Source: Vibrio orientalis CIP 102891 = ATCC 33934 (GTDB lineage: Bacteria; Pseudomonadota; Gammaproteobacteria; Enterobacterales; Vibrionaceae). From it: a DNA stretch of 64,000 nt. The position numbers were made by a program, and so were the translations under genes. The stretch lies in contig NZ_ACZV01000004.1 in assembly GCF_000176235.1 (NCBI RefSeq), positions 930,001 to 994,000 on the forward strand, read 5' to 3'. A model generated the notes under the pieces. The model had not been told where the DNA came from, did no database searches, and saw only the letters and a list, made by a program, of their open reading frames with translations. This document shows, piece by piece, positions 16,568-26,575 of this stretch. The stretch's first letter is position 1, and every line of letters begins with the position of its first letter.

Positions 16568-17314
16568 TTAGAGGTTCTTGCCCTCTTGAATCGCGTTAAT
16601 GCGCGATTGAACTTCTTTAATCTTGGTGGTTACGCCCACCTTGTTATGCAGCTCGTGTGCTTTGGTCATAAATGCCAGTGCGCTTTCGAGCTTTTCCAAG
16701 TCGCCCACATCACTGGGTTTCACCTGACCTTTTTCGTTTGTTAGCAACGCATAACCCGCGAACTTGAGCCACTTAGCATGAAGCTTTTCGTTAACGGCCC
16801 AGTCGCTTTCAATCTTGTTGAGCACTTGATTGAAATAAGGTTGAATACTGTTGCCTGTTGGGAAGGTTTTTTCAGCCCACTCTAAAACGAAATCTGCACA
16901 CACTTCTGGCCAAGGGCGTTTGAAGTTCTCCGGTGTCGGCAAGCCTTTTTCAATGGCTTGAATACACCAATCAATGGCCGTGTCGAGTTCTTCCGCATCA
17001 AACATCCACACAATAAGATCAGTGAAGATTGGGTTTTGATACGCTTCACCAGCTTCAAGGTAAGCTTCAACCATTGGCTTGTACTTCGGGATCAGCACTT
17101 CACGCTTGTGATTAACCTTTTGCGCAATCTGGGTGAATTCTTTCAGCGCGAGTTTGTCTTGCTCGAACTCAACCAGTTTGATGTGCAGGCTATCTGCCGA
17201 AGCCGAAAGCGCCTGATTTGCGACTTCTATTGATGCCGCTGCGTTTGCAGTGGCATCGTTTCGTTTGACGCGAAGTAAAATCGCGTCACGTTGTTTTCTG
17301 AGTGGGCTTACCAT
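16568..17314 (-). CDS. Terminase small/endonuclease subunit (gpM-like)
   Basis: A 248-residue protein directly after the capsid gene, as in P2 (O-N-M-L). The sequence MVSPLRKQRDAILLRVKRND, the IPKYKPMVEAYLEAGEAY block and DLIVWMFDAEELDTAIDWC belong to the P2 gpM terminase family. It recognises cos and cuts concatemers together with the large ATPase subunit encoded at 19269. Confidence 0.85.
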   Translation of the reverse strand: MVSPLRKQRDAILLRVKRNDATANAAASIEVANQALSASADSLHIKLVEFEQDKLALKEFTQIAQKVNHKREVLIPKYKPMVEAYLEAGEAYQNPIFTDLIVWMFDAEELDTAIDWCIQAIEKGLPTPENFKRPWPEVCADFVLEWAEKTFPTGNSIQPYFNQVLNKIESDWAVNEKLHAKWLKFAGYALLTNEKGQVKPSDVGDLEKLESALAFMTKAHELHNKVGVTTKIKEVQSRINAIQEGKNL

Positions 17315-17324
17315 GGGCTAGTCC

Positions 17325-18338
17325 TTACGGTGCTGGATTAGGGTCTACAATGTCGACCTGCTCAATCGCGGCGAATTTCTCAAAGCGTCCTACACCGTAG
17401 CCTTCCATACGTAGATAAGACGTTTCGAAACGCTTACGGTCTTCTTCATTGCGCGATTTACGCCACTGAGTGCCTTTTTGCGTGAGCACTTGCAAGTTTT
17501 TCAGCGTGGTAATCCACATCGCTTTAGGTGGGAAAAACGGTGGCGTATACACCTTGCGACCATTAATGGTTTTGGCCAGGCTTTGGGCTGCTTTGTGTTC
17601 TGTTGGCTTATCAGCCGATTCGAGCAAGCGGTGCTGCTCTGCGGCGACAAGATCACGGCCAACTAAGATCACTAGCTCATCATCACCTTGGAACACTTCA
17701 TGAATCACAGTGTTCTCTAGATCATTCGCTAACGAATCAAGGTTTTTGTATGAGCCCGCCGTTTGACCTGTTGGGTCTAGCGTAGCTGAGGCTAATACTT
17801 GTGCCGGTGCTTTTTCTTTGACGATAGTGAGCCAACCTTTATTTACATCTTGACCCAGTGGATACGTTGTAGGATTAGTATCGCCAGCCGCTACGTGAGT
17901 ACCATGAAAGCCAATACGCAGCGTATCGAGGCCAAGGTTGCGAGTAATGGCGTTGTTCATTAGCTTCGCCCACTCATTCTTACTGCCTGAGTTAGCCCAC
18001 TGGGTCATCATTTCCCATGTAATGAACACACCTGAGTCTGTCTCGGTAAGCTCGTAGGTATGACCGCCTTGACCAAGCTCTGCATAAAAGCGGTCATTGG
18101 TTTTGCGACCCGTGATTAATCCGCTGTTACCCACATCAACTACCTGACCTTTGATTTGGTCAACAGGCATTGCTGCGAGCATTCCCAAGAATCCAACGGA
18201 TTGCAGGATTCCCTGGCGCAGTTTAGTTTCCATCGGTGGCGCAATATTAAATTGCTTCGAAACGTCGGCGACTTCGTTGTCTTTGGCAAGTTGCTGACAG
18301 TACATTTCTAGGTATTTGGTTGAAGTTGCATTCAGCAT
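17325..18338 (-). CDS. Major capsid protein (gpN-like)
   Basis: A 337-residue P2-family capsid precursor. MLNATSTKYLEMYCQQLAK and the core GQVVDVGNSGLITGRKTNDR are diagnostic. The N-terminal part is probably trimmed by the scaffold protease. Its gene starts one base after the scaffold stop. Confidence 0.92.
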   Translation of the reverse strand: MLNATSTKYLEMYCQQLAKDNEVADVSKQFNIAPPMETKLRQGILQSVGFLGMLAAMPVDQIKGQVVDVGNSGLITGRKTNDRFYAELGQGGHTYELTETDSGVFITWEMMTQWANSGSKNEWAKLMNNAITRNLGLDTLRIGFHGTHVAAGDTNPTTYPLGQDVNKGWLTIVKEKAPAQVLASATLDPTGQTAGSYKNLDSLANDLENTVIHEVFQGDDELVILVGRDLVAAEQHRLLESADKPTEHKAAQSLAKTINGRKVYTPPFFPPKAMWITTLKNLQVLTQKGTQWRKSRNEEDRKRFETSYLRMEGYGVGRFEKFAAIEQVDIVDPNPAP

Positions 18339-19211
18339 TTACACAACCTCCATAGATTGAGCATCATGACCAGAAGGGTCTGGACGCTGGTCTGGGGATT
18401 CTTCAGACAAAGCTTTGAACTGCTTATCTAGCTCTGATTGCTGGGTGATGATGCCGTCTAACTTTTCGTTCAGTTGAGAGAACTGCTCGGCGCTAACACC
18501 TTTCTCGATCTCTTCTGGTTTCACTTCGGCTTCAGGCTCAGGGTTTAGCTGCTTACTAAACTCGTTTTGCTGTTTCTCAAGGTCGGCCTGTTTGGTTTCG
18601 ATACCTTCAAGCTTTCCCATCAATTGAGCGAATTGCTCTTTGGTCATTTCTTCATCCTCGTTCTGGGGATCGTTAGGCGTTTCTGGCTCTTCATCGCCAG
18701 AAGAGAAAAATTCATTGAATGCCGCAAAGAAGCGGTCTTTTTTGGTAAAGCAGGATGAGAAGTCGATTTCTTCTAATGCGCTGCATTCAAGTTCGGTGGT
18801 TTCACCCTGCTTACGCGAGAACTGAAGGAGCGATGTGCCTGTGGATGCAGGAGAGTCAGTCGCAGCTAGGCCCATCAGATAACAACGCCCTTCACCTTTG
18901 TAATCAGGGTTTGGTTCAATCGAGGTAAACAACTTTTGCTTTTTGCGGTTGGCTTCAAGCATGTATTCGTTTGGCTCAAGCTTGGCGAATAGGCGCATTT
19001 TGCCGTCTTTCTCTTCAGCTTTAAGCTCCAAGACTTTTCCCCAGTTTTCACCGTAACCATAAAAGCGACGGTGCTCTGGCCAAATCAGTGCGGTATATTC
19101 ATCTGTTGAGTAACTTGCAGCCATTTGCTCAATCCACTCACGAGTGATTTTGCGCCCGTCTACAGTTGGCCCTTCAGTTGCGATGATTTTCCAGTCACTT
19201 GCTTTTGGCAT
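18339..19211 (-). CDS. Capsid scaffolding protein with protease domain (gpO-like)
   Basis: A 290-residue protein. The N-terminal 150 residues match the gpO serine protease (PKASDWKIIATEGPTVDGR, ALIWPEHRRFYGYGENWG, GLAATDSPASTGTS). The His of PEHRR and the Ser of TDSPA are the likely active-site residues. The C-terminal half is a charged coiled-coil scaffold (EEMTKEQFAQLMGKLEGIE and a second copy AEQFSQLNEKLDGII). First gene of the minus-strand late operon, starting 57 bases from the divergent terminase gene. Confidence 0.88.
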   Translation of the reverse strand: MPKASDWKIIATEGPTVDGRKITREWIEQMAASYSTDEYTALIWPEHRRFYGYGENWGKVLELKAEEKDGKMRLFAKLEPNEYMLEANRKKQKLFTSIEPNPDYKGEGRCYLMGLAATDSPASTGTSLLQFSRKQGETTELECSALEEIDFSSCFTKKDRFFAAFNEFFSSGDEEPETPNDPQNEDEEMTKEQFAQLMGKLEGIETKQADLEKQQNEFSKQLNPEPEAEVKPEEIEKGVSAEQFSQLNEKLDGIITQQSELDKQFKALSEESPDQRPDPSGHDAQSMEVV

Positions 19212-19268
19212 TTCTCGTACTCAAATTCGTTAATAACCACTCGATTTGAGCTAACAATACGCCTTTGA
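19212..19268. promoter_or_regulatory. Divergent late promoter region (scaffold/terminase)
   Basis: This short divergent intergenic region must drive the head/tail operon leftwards and terminase/portal rightwards. It contains the dyad CTCAAAT-N17-ATTTGAG (19220-19226, 19244-19250). Part of it, TCGATTTGAGC (19241-19251), recurs at 1911-1921 next to the Ogr-type box. No exact TGT-N12-ACA is present here. Confidence 0.45.
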
Positions 19269-21164
19269 ATGGGGCGTTTCAGCCACTTAAATTCTGAAGA
19301 ATTCGGATACACGCCATATCCGAACTCGTCCGAATTTTTGCTTGTGAATGAGCATGTTAAGCAGGCGTATGATGCGCTTATGGCTTATTCAAAACAGATA
19401 AAGGAAGACGCGAAGCAGCTATATATTCGCGGCGTTTCTCCTAAACAAATCGCGGCGCAATTAGAGCTAAATAGCGACCGTATCGTTTATACCTGGGCGG
19501 AGAAATTCGGCTGGGCGTTGTTACTTGATGAACTATCTGTCGAACAAATGGTGAACCGCCGTTTGGCAGTGCTGATTGATTTACCAGAAAAGTCCGATCA
19601 GCAGCTTAAAGAGATGGATAAGCTAATTGAGCATCATGTGAAATTGCTCAAAGCGAATGCCGATGCCAAAGCTAAGATTGAAAGAGCCGCGCAAGCCAGC
19701 TCGGAGCCACAACCTACCCATAACGGTAAATCTGGTAATGGGAATCAAAAAAGTAAGAAGCGCGGGCGCAAAGTTAAAAACGACATAAGCGAACTGACTG
19801 AAGGCAGCTTTGCTGACTGGCATAACTCGCTGTATGCCTTCCAAAAGGTGATGCGTGAAAACCTTAATCAACGTATTCGGAACATTCTTAAATCTCGCCA
19901 GATTGGCGCCACTTACTACTTTTCTGGTGAAGCGCTAGAAAACGCGATTTTAACCGGCGACGATCAACTGTTCCTTTCGGCCTCTCGCGCTCAAGCTGAA
20001 GTGTTCCGTACATACATAATTCGCATTGCCAAAGAGTTTTGGGATATCGACTTGACCGGCAACCCGATTGTGCTTTCGAACGGGGCACACCTACGCTTTC
20101 TCTCGACTAACGGCAAAACCGCTCAATCCTACTCTGGCCATCTCTACACCGATGAGTATTTTTGGATTGGTCAGTTTGCCGAGGTTAAGAAGGTCTCGTC
20201 TGCGATTGCAACCCATAAGAAGTGGCGACGAACTTACTTTTCTACGCCATCGAGTAAAACCCACCCTGCTTACCCGTTTTGGACGGGTGATGAATGGCGC
20301 CAAGGCAAAGAAACGCGCAAGAACATCGAGTTCCCTACTTTTGATGAATACCGCGATGGTGGCCGACTATGCCCCGACAAACAGTGGCGTTACGTCATCA
20401 CGATGGAAGATGCTGTCGCTCAAGGGTTTGACCTGGTAGATATCGAAGACCTACGTGACGAATACAGCGACAACGAGTTTAAGAACTTGTTTATGTGTAT
20501 TTTCGTTGATGGGGCAGCATCCATCTTCGAGTTTAACAAAGTCATGCGATGCATGGTGGACAGCAAACAGTGGCAAGACTTTGACCCAAAAGCCAAACGC
20601 CCAATTGGTGCTCGCGAGGTATGGTTAGGCTATGACCCTTCAAGAACCCGAGACAATGCCTGTTTAGTTGTAGTTGCTCCGCCTGCGTTGCCGGGTGAAA
20701 AGTTTCGTGTGCTCGAAAAGCATTATTGGAAAGGGCTCAACTTCCAGTACCAGGCAAAACAAATTGGTGAAGTGTTTAAGTGCTACAACGTGACCTATCT
20801 CGGCATCGATGTAACAGGGATTGGCGCAGGTGTTTATGACCTACTCAGCAAACAGCACCCGCGCGAAGCGGTTGCCATTCATTATTCGAACGATAACAAA
20901 AACCGTCTTGTAATGAAGATGATTGACGTGATTGACGCCAGCCGCCTGCAGTTCGATGAAGAGCACAAAGATATGGCGATGGCGTTTATGGCAATTAAGC
21001 GCGTAGCGACCAACTCTGGCAACAACATGACGTTTAAAGCTGACCGCAGTGAACTGGTTGGCCACGCTGACGCGTTTTGGGCGATTTCTCACGCAGTGAT
21101 TAATGAACCTCTCGATCACTCCTCCCCGACTAAATCTAAATATGTGATGGCGAATGCAGCATGA
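19269..21164 (+). CDS. Terminase large subunit, ATPase (gpP-like)
   Basis: A 631-residue packaging motor. An N-terminal helix-turn-helix-like part ([20 protein letters not shown]) is followed by a Lys-rich linker. The ATPase has [15 protein letters not shown] (Walker A-like) and [11 protein letters not shown] (Walker B). The nuclease part contains [17 protein letters not shown] and [17 protein letters not shown] with acidic metal-binding residues. The ORF start at 19269 lacks a clear ribosome site; an ATG at 19380 ([15 protein letters not shown]) is an alternative nearer to the length of P2 gpP (590 residues). Confidence 0.9.
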   Translation: MGRFSHLNSEEFGYTPYPNSSEFLLVNEHVKQAYDALMAYSKQIKEDAKQLYIRGVSPKQIAAQLELNSDRIVYTWAEKFGWALLLDELSVEQMVNRRLAVLIDLPEKSDQQLKEMDKLIEHHVKLLKANADAKAKIERAAQASSEPQPTHNGKSGNGNQKSKKRGRKVKNDISELTEGSFADWHNSLYAFQKVMRENLNQRIRNILKSRQIGATYYFSGEALENAILTGDDQLFLSASRAQAEVFRTYIIRIAKEFWDIDLTGNPIVLSNGAHLRFLSTNGKTAQSYSGHLYTDEYFWIGQFAEVKKVSSAIATHKKWRRTYFSTPSSKTHPAYPFWTGDEWRQGKETRKNIEFPTFDEYRDGGRLCPDKQWRYVITMEDAVAQGFDLVDIEDLRDEYSDNEFKNLFMCIFVDGAASIFEFNKVMRCMVDSKQWQDFDPKAKRPIGAREVWLGYDPSRTRDNACLVVVAPPALPGEKFRVLEKHYWKGLNFQYQAKQIGEVFKCYNVTYLGIDVTGIGAGVYDLLSKQHPREAVAIHYSNDNKNRLVMKMIDVIDASRLQFDEEHKDMAMAFMAIKRVATNSGNNMTFKADRSELVGHADAFWAISHAVINEPLDHSSPTKSKYVMANAA

Positions 21165-22189
21165 CAAAACAAATGACCACCGAACAATCAAATACCTCCA
21201 AAGAGAAGAGCATTTCTTGTTTTTCATTTGATAACGCGCAGCCCGTAGATTCTAACTCTTGGATAACCAACTACTGCGAATTGTTCTACAACGACATGGA
21301 TGACTACTGGGAGCCGCCAGTATCGCTTAGAGGTCTTGCCGATATAGCCAATACGAATGGTCATCATGGTTCTTTACTTAAAGCACGTTCTAACTATGTT
21401 AGTGGACGGTTTATTCAAGGCGGCGGTATGTCACCCGATGAGCTAAACCACGCTAGCTGGGATTACTTCGGGTTTGGCCATTTCGGATTTTTGAAGCTAA
21501 GAAACCACTTTAAAAAGGTGATTGGTTTAACTCCCTTGCCCATGATGCACATGCGCAAACGTAAGAACGGTGATTTTGTGCAACTGCTTAGGGATGACAA
21601 GAAAAAGGTCTATAAGGCTAAAGATGTGATTTTTGCAGGCCAGTATGACCCACAACAGCAAATCTATGGTTTACCGGATTACTTGGGCAGCTTGCAAAGT
21701 GCGTTGCTCAATAAAGATGCCACCTTGTTCAGACGCGCTTACTACAAGAACGGCGCCCACATGGGTTACATTTTTTACACCAGTGACCCAAACCTGAGTG
21801 ATGAAGACGATCAACGTTTGCAAGAAGCACTTCAAGGAGCAAAGGGCCCAGGCAACTTCCGTTCGATGTATATCAACATTCCAAACGGCAAAGAGAAAGG
21901 GGTGCAGATCATTCCGGTTGGAGATATTGCCACTAAGGATGACTTCGAACGAGTGAAGAACATTTCCACTCAAGATATTTTCACAGGCCACCGCTTCCCT
22001 GCGGGGATGGGTGGAATGATGCCCCAAACAGGCGCGAACATGCCTGACCCAATCAAGGTGAGCCAAATGTACGATAAATACGAGGTAATCCCAGTTTGTA
22101 AGGTATTTGAGCGAGCGGTGAATAGTGACCCAGAAGTGCCTAAGCACCTGCACATGAAGTTTGATTTAAATATTGCACAAGACGCATAA
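21161..22189 (+). CDS. Portal protein (gpQ-like)
   Basis: A 342-residue P2-type portal with the pattern [20 protein letters not shown] and [20 protein letters not shown]. It forms the dodecameric DNA channel at the capsid vertex. Its start overlaps the terminase stop by four bases. Confidence 0.92.
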   Translation: MTKQMTTEQSNTSKEKSISCFSFDNAQPVDSNSWITNYCELFYNDMDDYWEPPVSLRGLADIANTNGHHGSLLKARSNYVSGRFIQGGGMSPDELNHASWDYFGFGHFGFLKLRNHFKKVIGLTPLPMMHMRKRKNGDFVQLLRDDKKKVYKAKDVIFAGQYDPQQQIYGLPDYLGSLQSALLNKDATLFRRAYYKNGAHMGYIFYTSDPNLSDEDDQRLQEALQGAKGPGNFRSMYINIPNGKEKGVQIIPVGDIATKDDFERVKNISTQDIFTGHRFPAGMGGMMPQTGANMPDPIKVSQMYDKYEVIPVCKVFERAVNSDPEVPKHLHMKFDLNIAQDA

Positions 22190-22255
22190 ACCTGTACAAA
22201 AACACAGTCATTGACGTAATATTGTACTGTCAGTCAGTTAAGTTAGGTCAATGTT

Positions 22256-22507
22256 ATGAGAGTCCTTTGCCCAGAGTGCGGCGAGAGAAGCCGCATCCAG
22301 AAATCAAACAGAATGAGTACAAAGTATGCGGATTTGTATTGCTCATGTAGTGACCCAGAGTGTGGGCATACATTTGTGATGAATCTGTCTTATAGTCACA
22401 CTTTAAGCCCTAGTGCCAAAACCACCTCGCAGTTAGCTTTTAATATGGTTAAGGCTTTAGCACCTGAACATCGAGAAGAGTTAAAACAGCAGCTTTCCAT
22501 TCTATAA
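22256..22507 (+). CDS. Ogr/Delta-type late gene activator
   Basis: An 83-residue protein with the cysteine spacing C5-x2-C8-x22-C31-x4-C36, exactly that of the Ogr/Delta zinc finger. These small activators bind TGT-N12-ACA boxes about 55 bases before late promoters and touch the RNA polymerase alpha subunit. One such box is at 1924-1941. The gene lies behind portal on the same strand rather than behind D as in P2. Its end overlaps the convergent LexA-box gene by six bases. Confidence 0.88.
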   Translation: MRVLCPECGERSRIQKSNRMSTKYADLYCSCSDPECGHTFVMNLSYSHTLSPSAKTTSQLAFNMVKALAPEHREELKQQLSIL

Positions 22508-22720
22508 CTTAAAAGTTGGACTCTCCGCTTCATCAGCCATCCCGATTATCGACTGGATGGCTTTTATTTTTTCATCATCCAAAAGATGAGCAAACCTTGG
22601 CAGTACTCCCTCAAGTAGTACTCGCCCCGCTTCCTCTCTTCCCTCTTCTGCCGTACTGACGGCAACACCATCAATAATTACATCCAGAGCGGATTGAAAT
22701 AGCTGCTTTTCTTTAGACAT
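22502..22720 (-). CDS. Small SOS-controlled phage protein, candidate antirepressor
   Basis: The ATG at 22720 has AAGGG seven bases upstream and is the only start lying downstream of the LexA box, giving 72 residues (MSKEKQLFQSALDVIIDGVA to ESPTFKL). The ORF is open to 22804, where another fair ribosome site exists (100 residues). The protein is acidic and helical, without recognised domain. A LexA-controlled single gene near the right side of the late region recalls tum of phage 186, an SOS-induced antirepressor. Sequence similarity to Tum is not evident, so the function is inferred from regulation and from the apparently uncleavable CI. Confidence 0.55.
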   Translation of the reverse strand: MSKEKQLFQSALDVIIDGVAVSTAEEGREEAGRVLLEGVLPRFAHLLDDEKIKAIQSIIGMADEAESPTFKL

Positions 22721-22747
22721 ATCAATACCCTTACCAGTGACACTGGA

Positions 22748-22776
22748 AATATACTGTATATCCATACAGGTTTCTA
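22748..22776 (-). promoter_or_regulatory. LexA box within a promoter (SOS control)
   Basis: Plus strand TACTGTATATCCATACAGGT (22752-22771) fits the CTG-N10-CAG LexA operator with an AT-rich centre. On the minus strand TAGAAA (22776-22771) and TATATT (22753-22748) are 17 bases apart, so the box fills the promoter spacer, as in classical SOS genes. It would control the 72-residue gene starting at 22720. Confidence 0.7.
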
Positions 22777-22804
22777 CCTGAATTCTTAGACCTGCTTCAC
22801 TCAT

Positions 22805-23361
22805 ATGTCATTTTCCTTCTTTACGAACCACAGTTTCATTGCTCAATCAAACAGCCAGTACATCTGTATCGGCACACTTTGACTCATATATTTATCAAGC
22901 TATCACGGCTTTAAAGTTTCCAAAGTCGCTCGTGATTACTGGGCTTAACCAACTAATTGACACCATACGCATCTCAAAACGAATACAACTGCTCTCGGAT
23001 AAGATTTGAAAAAGGCGCAATAATACTTAAATAAATAATGACCTGGATGACATGAGGAAGGAGGGTGTAATTAATAGTGCCAAATTGTTTTTTAGTGTCA
23101 ACACCTCATTTTTCCCCAAAAAATCGGCTAGAGCACTATGTTACCACAAAGGTAAATATTAAATTTAATACCAACCGTCTATTAAAATAAAAAACACAAA
23201 TACAAACACTTGAAAATCAACTACATGCATTAAAACAAATATAATAAATAAGCCATTATTTATAACAAATTCACTAGGTTTAAATATTAAAAAATGAATT
23301 TCAATAAACTTGAAGACCATCACACCAAGAAAACACAAACACCACTAATTCACTTTATCTC
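22805..23361. other. AT-rich gene-free region before the replication gene end
   Basis: About 560 bases without a credible ORF on either strand. The part from about 23140 to 23330 is strongly AT-rich, with many AAATA, TTTAAA and TAATAA runs. It lies between the LexA-box gene and the end of the Rep gene. It may act as a transcriptional buffer or replication-related element. No clear terminator or repeat array was seen. Confidence 0.4.
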
Positions 23362-26052
23362 CTACACCAATGGCCAGTCATCCCCACTAGGGAAAATCGA
23401 CAGGTCGGGTTGTTGATACTCTTGTTCTTCCGGTTGAGCGAATAGATTGTCCCAACCTTCGAAATCCATCCAACTGGTGTCTTCCGAACGTTGACGACTC
23501 ACTTCTACCAACTGAGCAGGGCGTTTATTGCCGTGTTCGTCTACCTCCGCGGGGCGAATTTGGATACTTGTGTCATCGTCGATGCGAATTGAACTGCCTT
23601 TTAGCAGTGCGGCCAGTGCCGCTTCATCAATATTTGGTGATTTACTCACCCGTTTCTTCACTGGTTCTAATAACCTGGTTAGCTGATCGCAGACCTGTAC
23701 TCTCTCAGGCTCCGTACAGTTATTGACAGAACTCCGAGAGGAGCCAGAGGCTCCAGAAAGAGCAAGAGCCCTCGCTTCAGCATCTTCGTTAACTTTTGAT
23801 TTCTTGATAATCGTCCAGATTTTAGTACGGGTTTTGATGGTTTCTTCTGGCGTTGTAAAACCTTCAATCTTGCGAACGTCCTCCCCATGAGGAGAAGCGA
23901 AAGGCAGCACTTGATATGAATTCACTATCAACAGATCGTCACGCTTAACAAACGGACCACCCTGCCCCATGATGTAACCTTGCCAGTTACCATGATCAGC
24001 CGCAGCGAGTGTTCCTGCGATTCTTGACTGCTTTGAGTCTCCCCTAGCTTGATAGCTATCACCGATCACCTTCATCAACTCAGAATTGGTAATAAGTTTG
24101 CTAGGTTTGATTGGCCCAACAAGATCACGCTGTAACATCGAGTAAATAGTGAGTAAGTCGACACGCTCTTGCATGAAGAGGTATTCCATAAAGGCCTTTT
24201 TGTTTTGATTGGCAAAACGGCGTAGTTCTCGATAAGTGGTAACCGGTGCACCACCAAAGAACTGAAACTGACGAATATTCCAACGGCTTTTCCAAGCACC
24301 TACATTCTTCGCCATGTCTTTGACTGATTTACCTGTTTCATCTGAGATTTCTTCATCCATGGCATAGCCATCAATATTTTTAGAAATGTATTTGGCAATA
24401 TAACCAGTAGCGGTTCCCTGCTCTGGGTCTATAAACCCAACATCACAACGGGGTGTGTAGTCTAAATTATGCGTGGTTAAGCCTTGCTGTTTTACAGGCC
24501 AAACTTGCACTGAATCGGGTAGCTCTACTTCTGGGCGACGAGTGACAGGCTTAATTGGGAAGTTATTTTCGTAGACCTTTTTGTAAACCTTAAATGGGTT
24601 ATCAAGCAGCGGCTGAACAAAGTTTGCAGGACCAACCTTCGGCCATGTCTGTTTTGGTAGCAGCTCTGCTACATCTTCCATCACTGCGTATTGAATGAAG
24701 ATATTGGTAATACGAAGTACATCTTGAGGCTTTACCCAGATCAGTAAATGCCAGTGTGGTGTTCCATCATGATGCGGCTCTGCAACACGAACACCAAACC
24801 AACGCAAACCCAAACGGCCTAACTTTGCTCGAATACGCTGCCACACATTATTTAAGTATGTTTGCGCATCACGTGGGCTTGCTCCGTTCCAATGATCAAT
24901 GAAGCCGCCTTTTTTATAACTATTGTGGTATTTCGAAGGGGTAGTCAGCGTAAGAAACAAGCCCTGCAAACCCAACTCATTACCAATATTTTCACAGCCA
25001 CGGCAACGGGTCATCAACTCATGACGACGAATGGCAGGGTTAGACACGCTTTTAAGCACCATGTCTTTTAGCTCGGTTTGTTCTTCCGTTTCTTCATCGA
25101 ACAGCATCATGTTTTGAATGGCTTGCCAGTTACGGTGCTGCTGCTCTTTATGCTCTCGAACACAATCCCAACTCGCATAGGGTGACGCCTTGCTTGAGAC
25201 TTGCCCCATAGCAATGGCTAAGTGTTCACGCATGACTTTTCTTGCTTTGGAGAGGCAACGAAACCACCACTTTTCACAGCGAGTTTTTGAGATGTACTGG
25301 AAAATGTTTTCAGGCTTGAGCTTTTTGCCAGCACCCGGTGGTTTAATTCCAAACCCTTCGATGAGCTCTGCCGTTTGGCGGTATGTCATGAGCGCGGCGA
25401 TCTCTTCTCCCTCTGGAGTGTTGCAATCTGTATGTTCGGTTAGTTTGGTTTGGTATTTAACAACGATGACCGATAGCTTAAAGGCCATCTCTTTGAGTTC
25501 GCTCTTGTCGAGTTCTGCTAACAACCGCGATTTAATAGGTTTTCTCTTGCTTTCAACATCTTTAAAATCAAATGATGTTTGACCTTGTTGTAAGTAATCT
25601 GGATTACGATGCTCTGTAAAGAAAGCGGGGTGAAACGAATCTTCGTCTTCTCCGAGTTCTTTAGACAGCAACGCGACCTTTTGCGTGGTCGGTAAAGATT
25701 TGTATTGCTTTAGCACCATCAAGGCGCGTTCTGAAGAGGGAGCAACTTTTGTTCTAAGAAATGAGTTCGCCTGTTGGTAGCCGTCTTTTTCTAATAGATC
25801 GACATAGCGACCAACAAAGTACTTGGTTAGGTAATCGGGTAGGTCTTTTATTTTGCTTGAGATCCATTCGAAGTCTCGTGGGTTTGCTTCATAGAGCCTG
25901 CGCTCTATAACACTTAAATCGTCAGGCTCTACCTGAACCCTTGGGCGATAACTTGGCTCAACACAAGCATCCTTCTCGTCTAGAGCAACAAGAGGGGTTC
26001 GCCATTTGAACTTAAGCGGAGCTAAAGGCTGATAGTAGCTTAATGATTTCAA
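23362..26052 (-). CDS. Replication initiation endonuclease (P2 gpA-like, HUH)
   Basis: An 896-residue rolling-circle replication protein. Motif I is GLFLTLTTPSKYH. The HUH motif is PHHDGTPHWHLLIWV around residue 430. The two catalytic tyrosines are in YIAKYISKNIDGY (about residues 550 and 554). This two-Tyr arrangement is that of P2 gpA, which nicks the origin in cis. The C-terminus is acidic and probably binds host Rep helicase or other partners. It ends the early operon. P2 has its origin inside gene A, so an origin here may also be intragenic. Confidence 0.9.
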   Translation of the reverse strand: MKSLSYYQPLAPLKFKWRTPLVALDEKDACVEPSYRPRVQVEPDDLSVIERRLYEANPRDFEWISSKIKDLPDYLTKYFVGRYVDLLEKDGYQQANSFLRTKVAPSSERALMVLKQYKSLPTTQKVALLSKELGEDEDSFHPAFFTEHRNPDYLQQGQTSFDFKDVESKRKPIKSRLLAELDKSELKEMAFKLSVIVVKYQTKLTEHTDCNTPEGEEIAALMTYRQTAELIEGFGIKPPGAGKKLKPENIFQYISKTRCEKWWFRCLSKARKVMREHLAIAMGQVSSKASPYASWDCVREHKEQQHRNWQAIQNMMLFDEETEEQTELKDMVLKSVSNPAIRRHELMTRCRGCENIGNELGLQGLFLTLTTPSKYHNSYKKGGFIDHWNGASPRDAQTYLNNVWQRIRAKLGRLGLRWFGVRVAEPHHDGTPHWHLLIWVKPQDVLRITNIFIQYAVMEDVAELLPKQTWPKVGPANFVQPLLDNPFKVYKKVYENNFPIKPVTRRPEVELPDSVQVWPVKQQGLTTHNLDYTPRCDVGFIDPEQGTATGYIAKYISKNIDGYAMDEEISDETGKSVKDMAKNVGAWKSRWNIRQFQFFGGAPVTTYRELRRFANQNKKAFMEYLFMQERVDLLTIYSMLQRDLVGPIKPSKLITNSELMKVIGDSYQARGDSKQSRIAGTLAAADHGNWQGYIMGQGGPFVKRDDLLIVNSYQVLPFASPHGEDVRKIEGFTTPEETIKTRTKIWTIIKKSKVNEDAEARALALSGASGSSRSSVNNCTEPERVQVCDQLTRLLEPVKKRVSKSPNIDEAALAALLKGSSIRIDDDTSIQIRPAEVDEHGNKRPAQLVEVSRQRSEDTSWMDFEGWDNLFAQPEEQEYQQPDLSIFPSGDDWPLV

Positions 26053-26094
26053 TGTGTTAATCTCAACTTAAGATACGCAACTGGAGTCACTTCA

Positions 26095-26376
26095 ATGAAA
26101 ACTAAGTTAATAAATTCAGACAACAAATTGGCTAATGACGACCAAATCTCAGACTGGTTGAAAAGTAACGAGTCCGAAATTGACAGCGTTGAATACCACG
26201 CAGCCATCCTTGGGATAAATGGCAGAACTGAATATCGAACCGTTACTGTTGGAGGCTTAGACCAATTGGTTAAGCTCACTAACGCCTTAGCAAATTTTGG
26301 TTTAGTTGACTTACTCAAAGACAGTGGCCCCGTGAAAGGCTTTGATTCTGTTTTTGATGTGAAAGAAAAAGCTTAA
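26095..26376 (+). CDS. Unknown 93-residue protein, opposite strand to the early operon
   Basis: The ATG has a GGAG ribosome site nine bases upstream. The sequence has balanced composition (NDDQISDWLKSNESEIDSVE, RTVTVGGLDQLVKLTNALAN), more protein-like than the competing TTG-start ORF on the minus strand over the same bases. It starts in the gap upstream of rep and overlaps the 3' end of the minus-strand 86-residue gene. Real expression is uncertain. Function unknown. Confidence 0.5.
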   Translation: MKTKLINSDNKLANDDQISDWLKSNESEIDSVEYHAAILGINGRTEYRTVTVGGLDQLVKLTNALANFGLVDLLKDSGPVKGFDSVFDVKEKA

Positions 26377-26575
26377 GGTCGTTATAAATAGCTAATTCGC
26401 CTTCGTCGCCAGCTTCTTCAGCTTTAGCTACCGCCTTAGTTACAAAACGTCTAAGCTCTGGGGGGACTCCAGATTCTCCCCAATGTTCGGCAATAATATT
26501 GCCTACCTTTGCCTTTACTGTTGCACTTACTTGTGGAGCCTCAGTGATTAGGTTGTTTAGCTCGTTATTACTCAT
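26315..26575 (-). CDS. Unknown 86-residue early phage protein
   Basis: Starts within the stop of the methyltransferase gene (ATG overlap), a clear operon sign. The sequence MSNNELNNLITEAPQVSATV, then EHWGESGVPPELRRFVTKAV, suggests a small helical protein. No motif recognised. It precedes rep with a 260-base gap containing the opposite-strand ORF at 26095. Confidence 0.6.
   Translation of the reverse strand: MSNNELNNLITEAPQVSATVKAKVGNIIAEHWGESGVPPELRRFVTKAVAKAEEAGDEGELAIYNDLKLFLSHQKQNQSLSRGHCL

Noticed and set aside
19212..19268. P2-type Ogr box in the head promoter region
   Set aside because: No TGT-N12-ACA present; only a different dyad is seen.
21671..22153. Minus-strand ORF opposite portal
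   Set aside because: Antisense of a highly conserved portal sequence.
26049..26318. Minus-strand ORF of 89 codons starting at TTG
   Set aside because: Overlaps a better plus-strand ORF with ATG and ribosome site; its composition looks like an antisense shadow.
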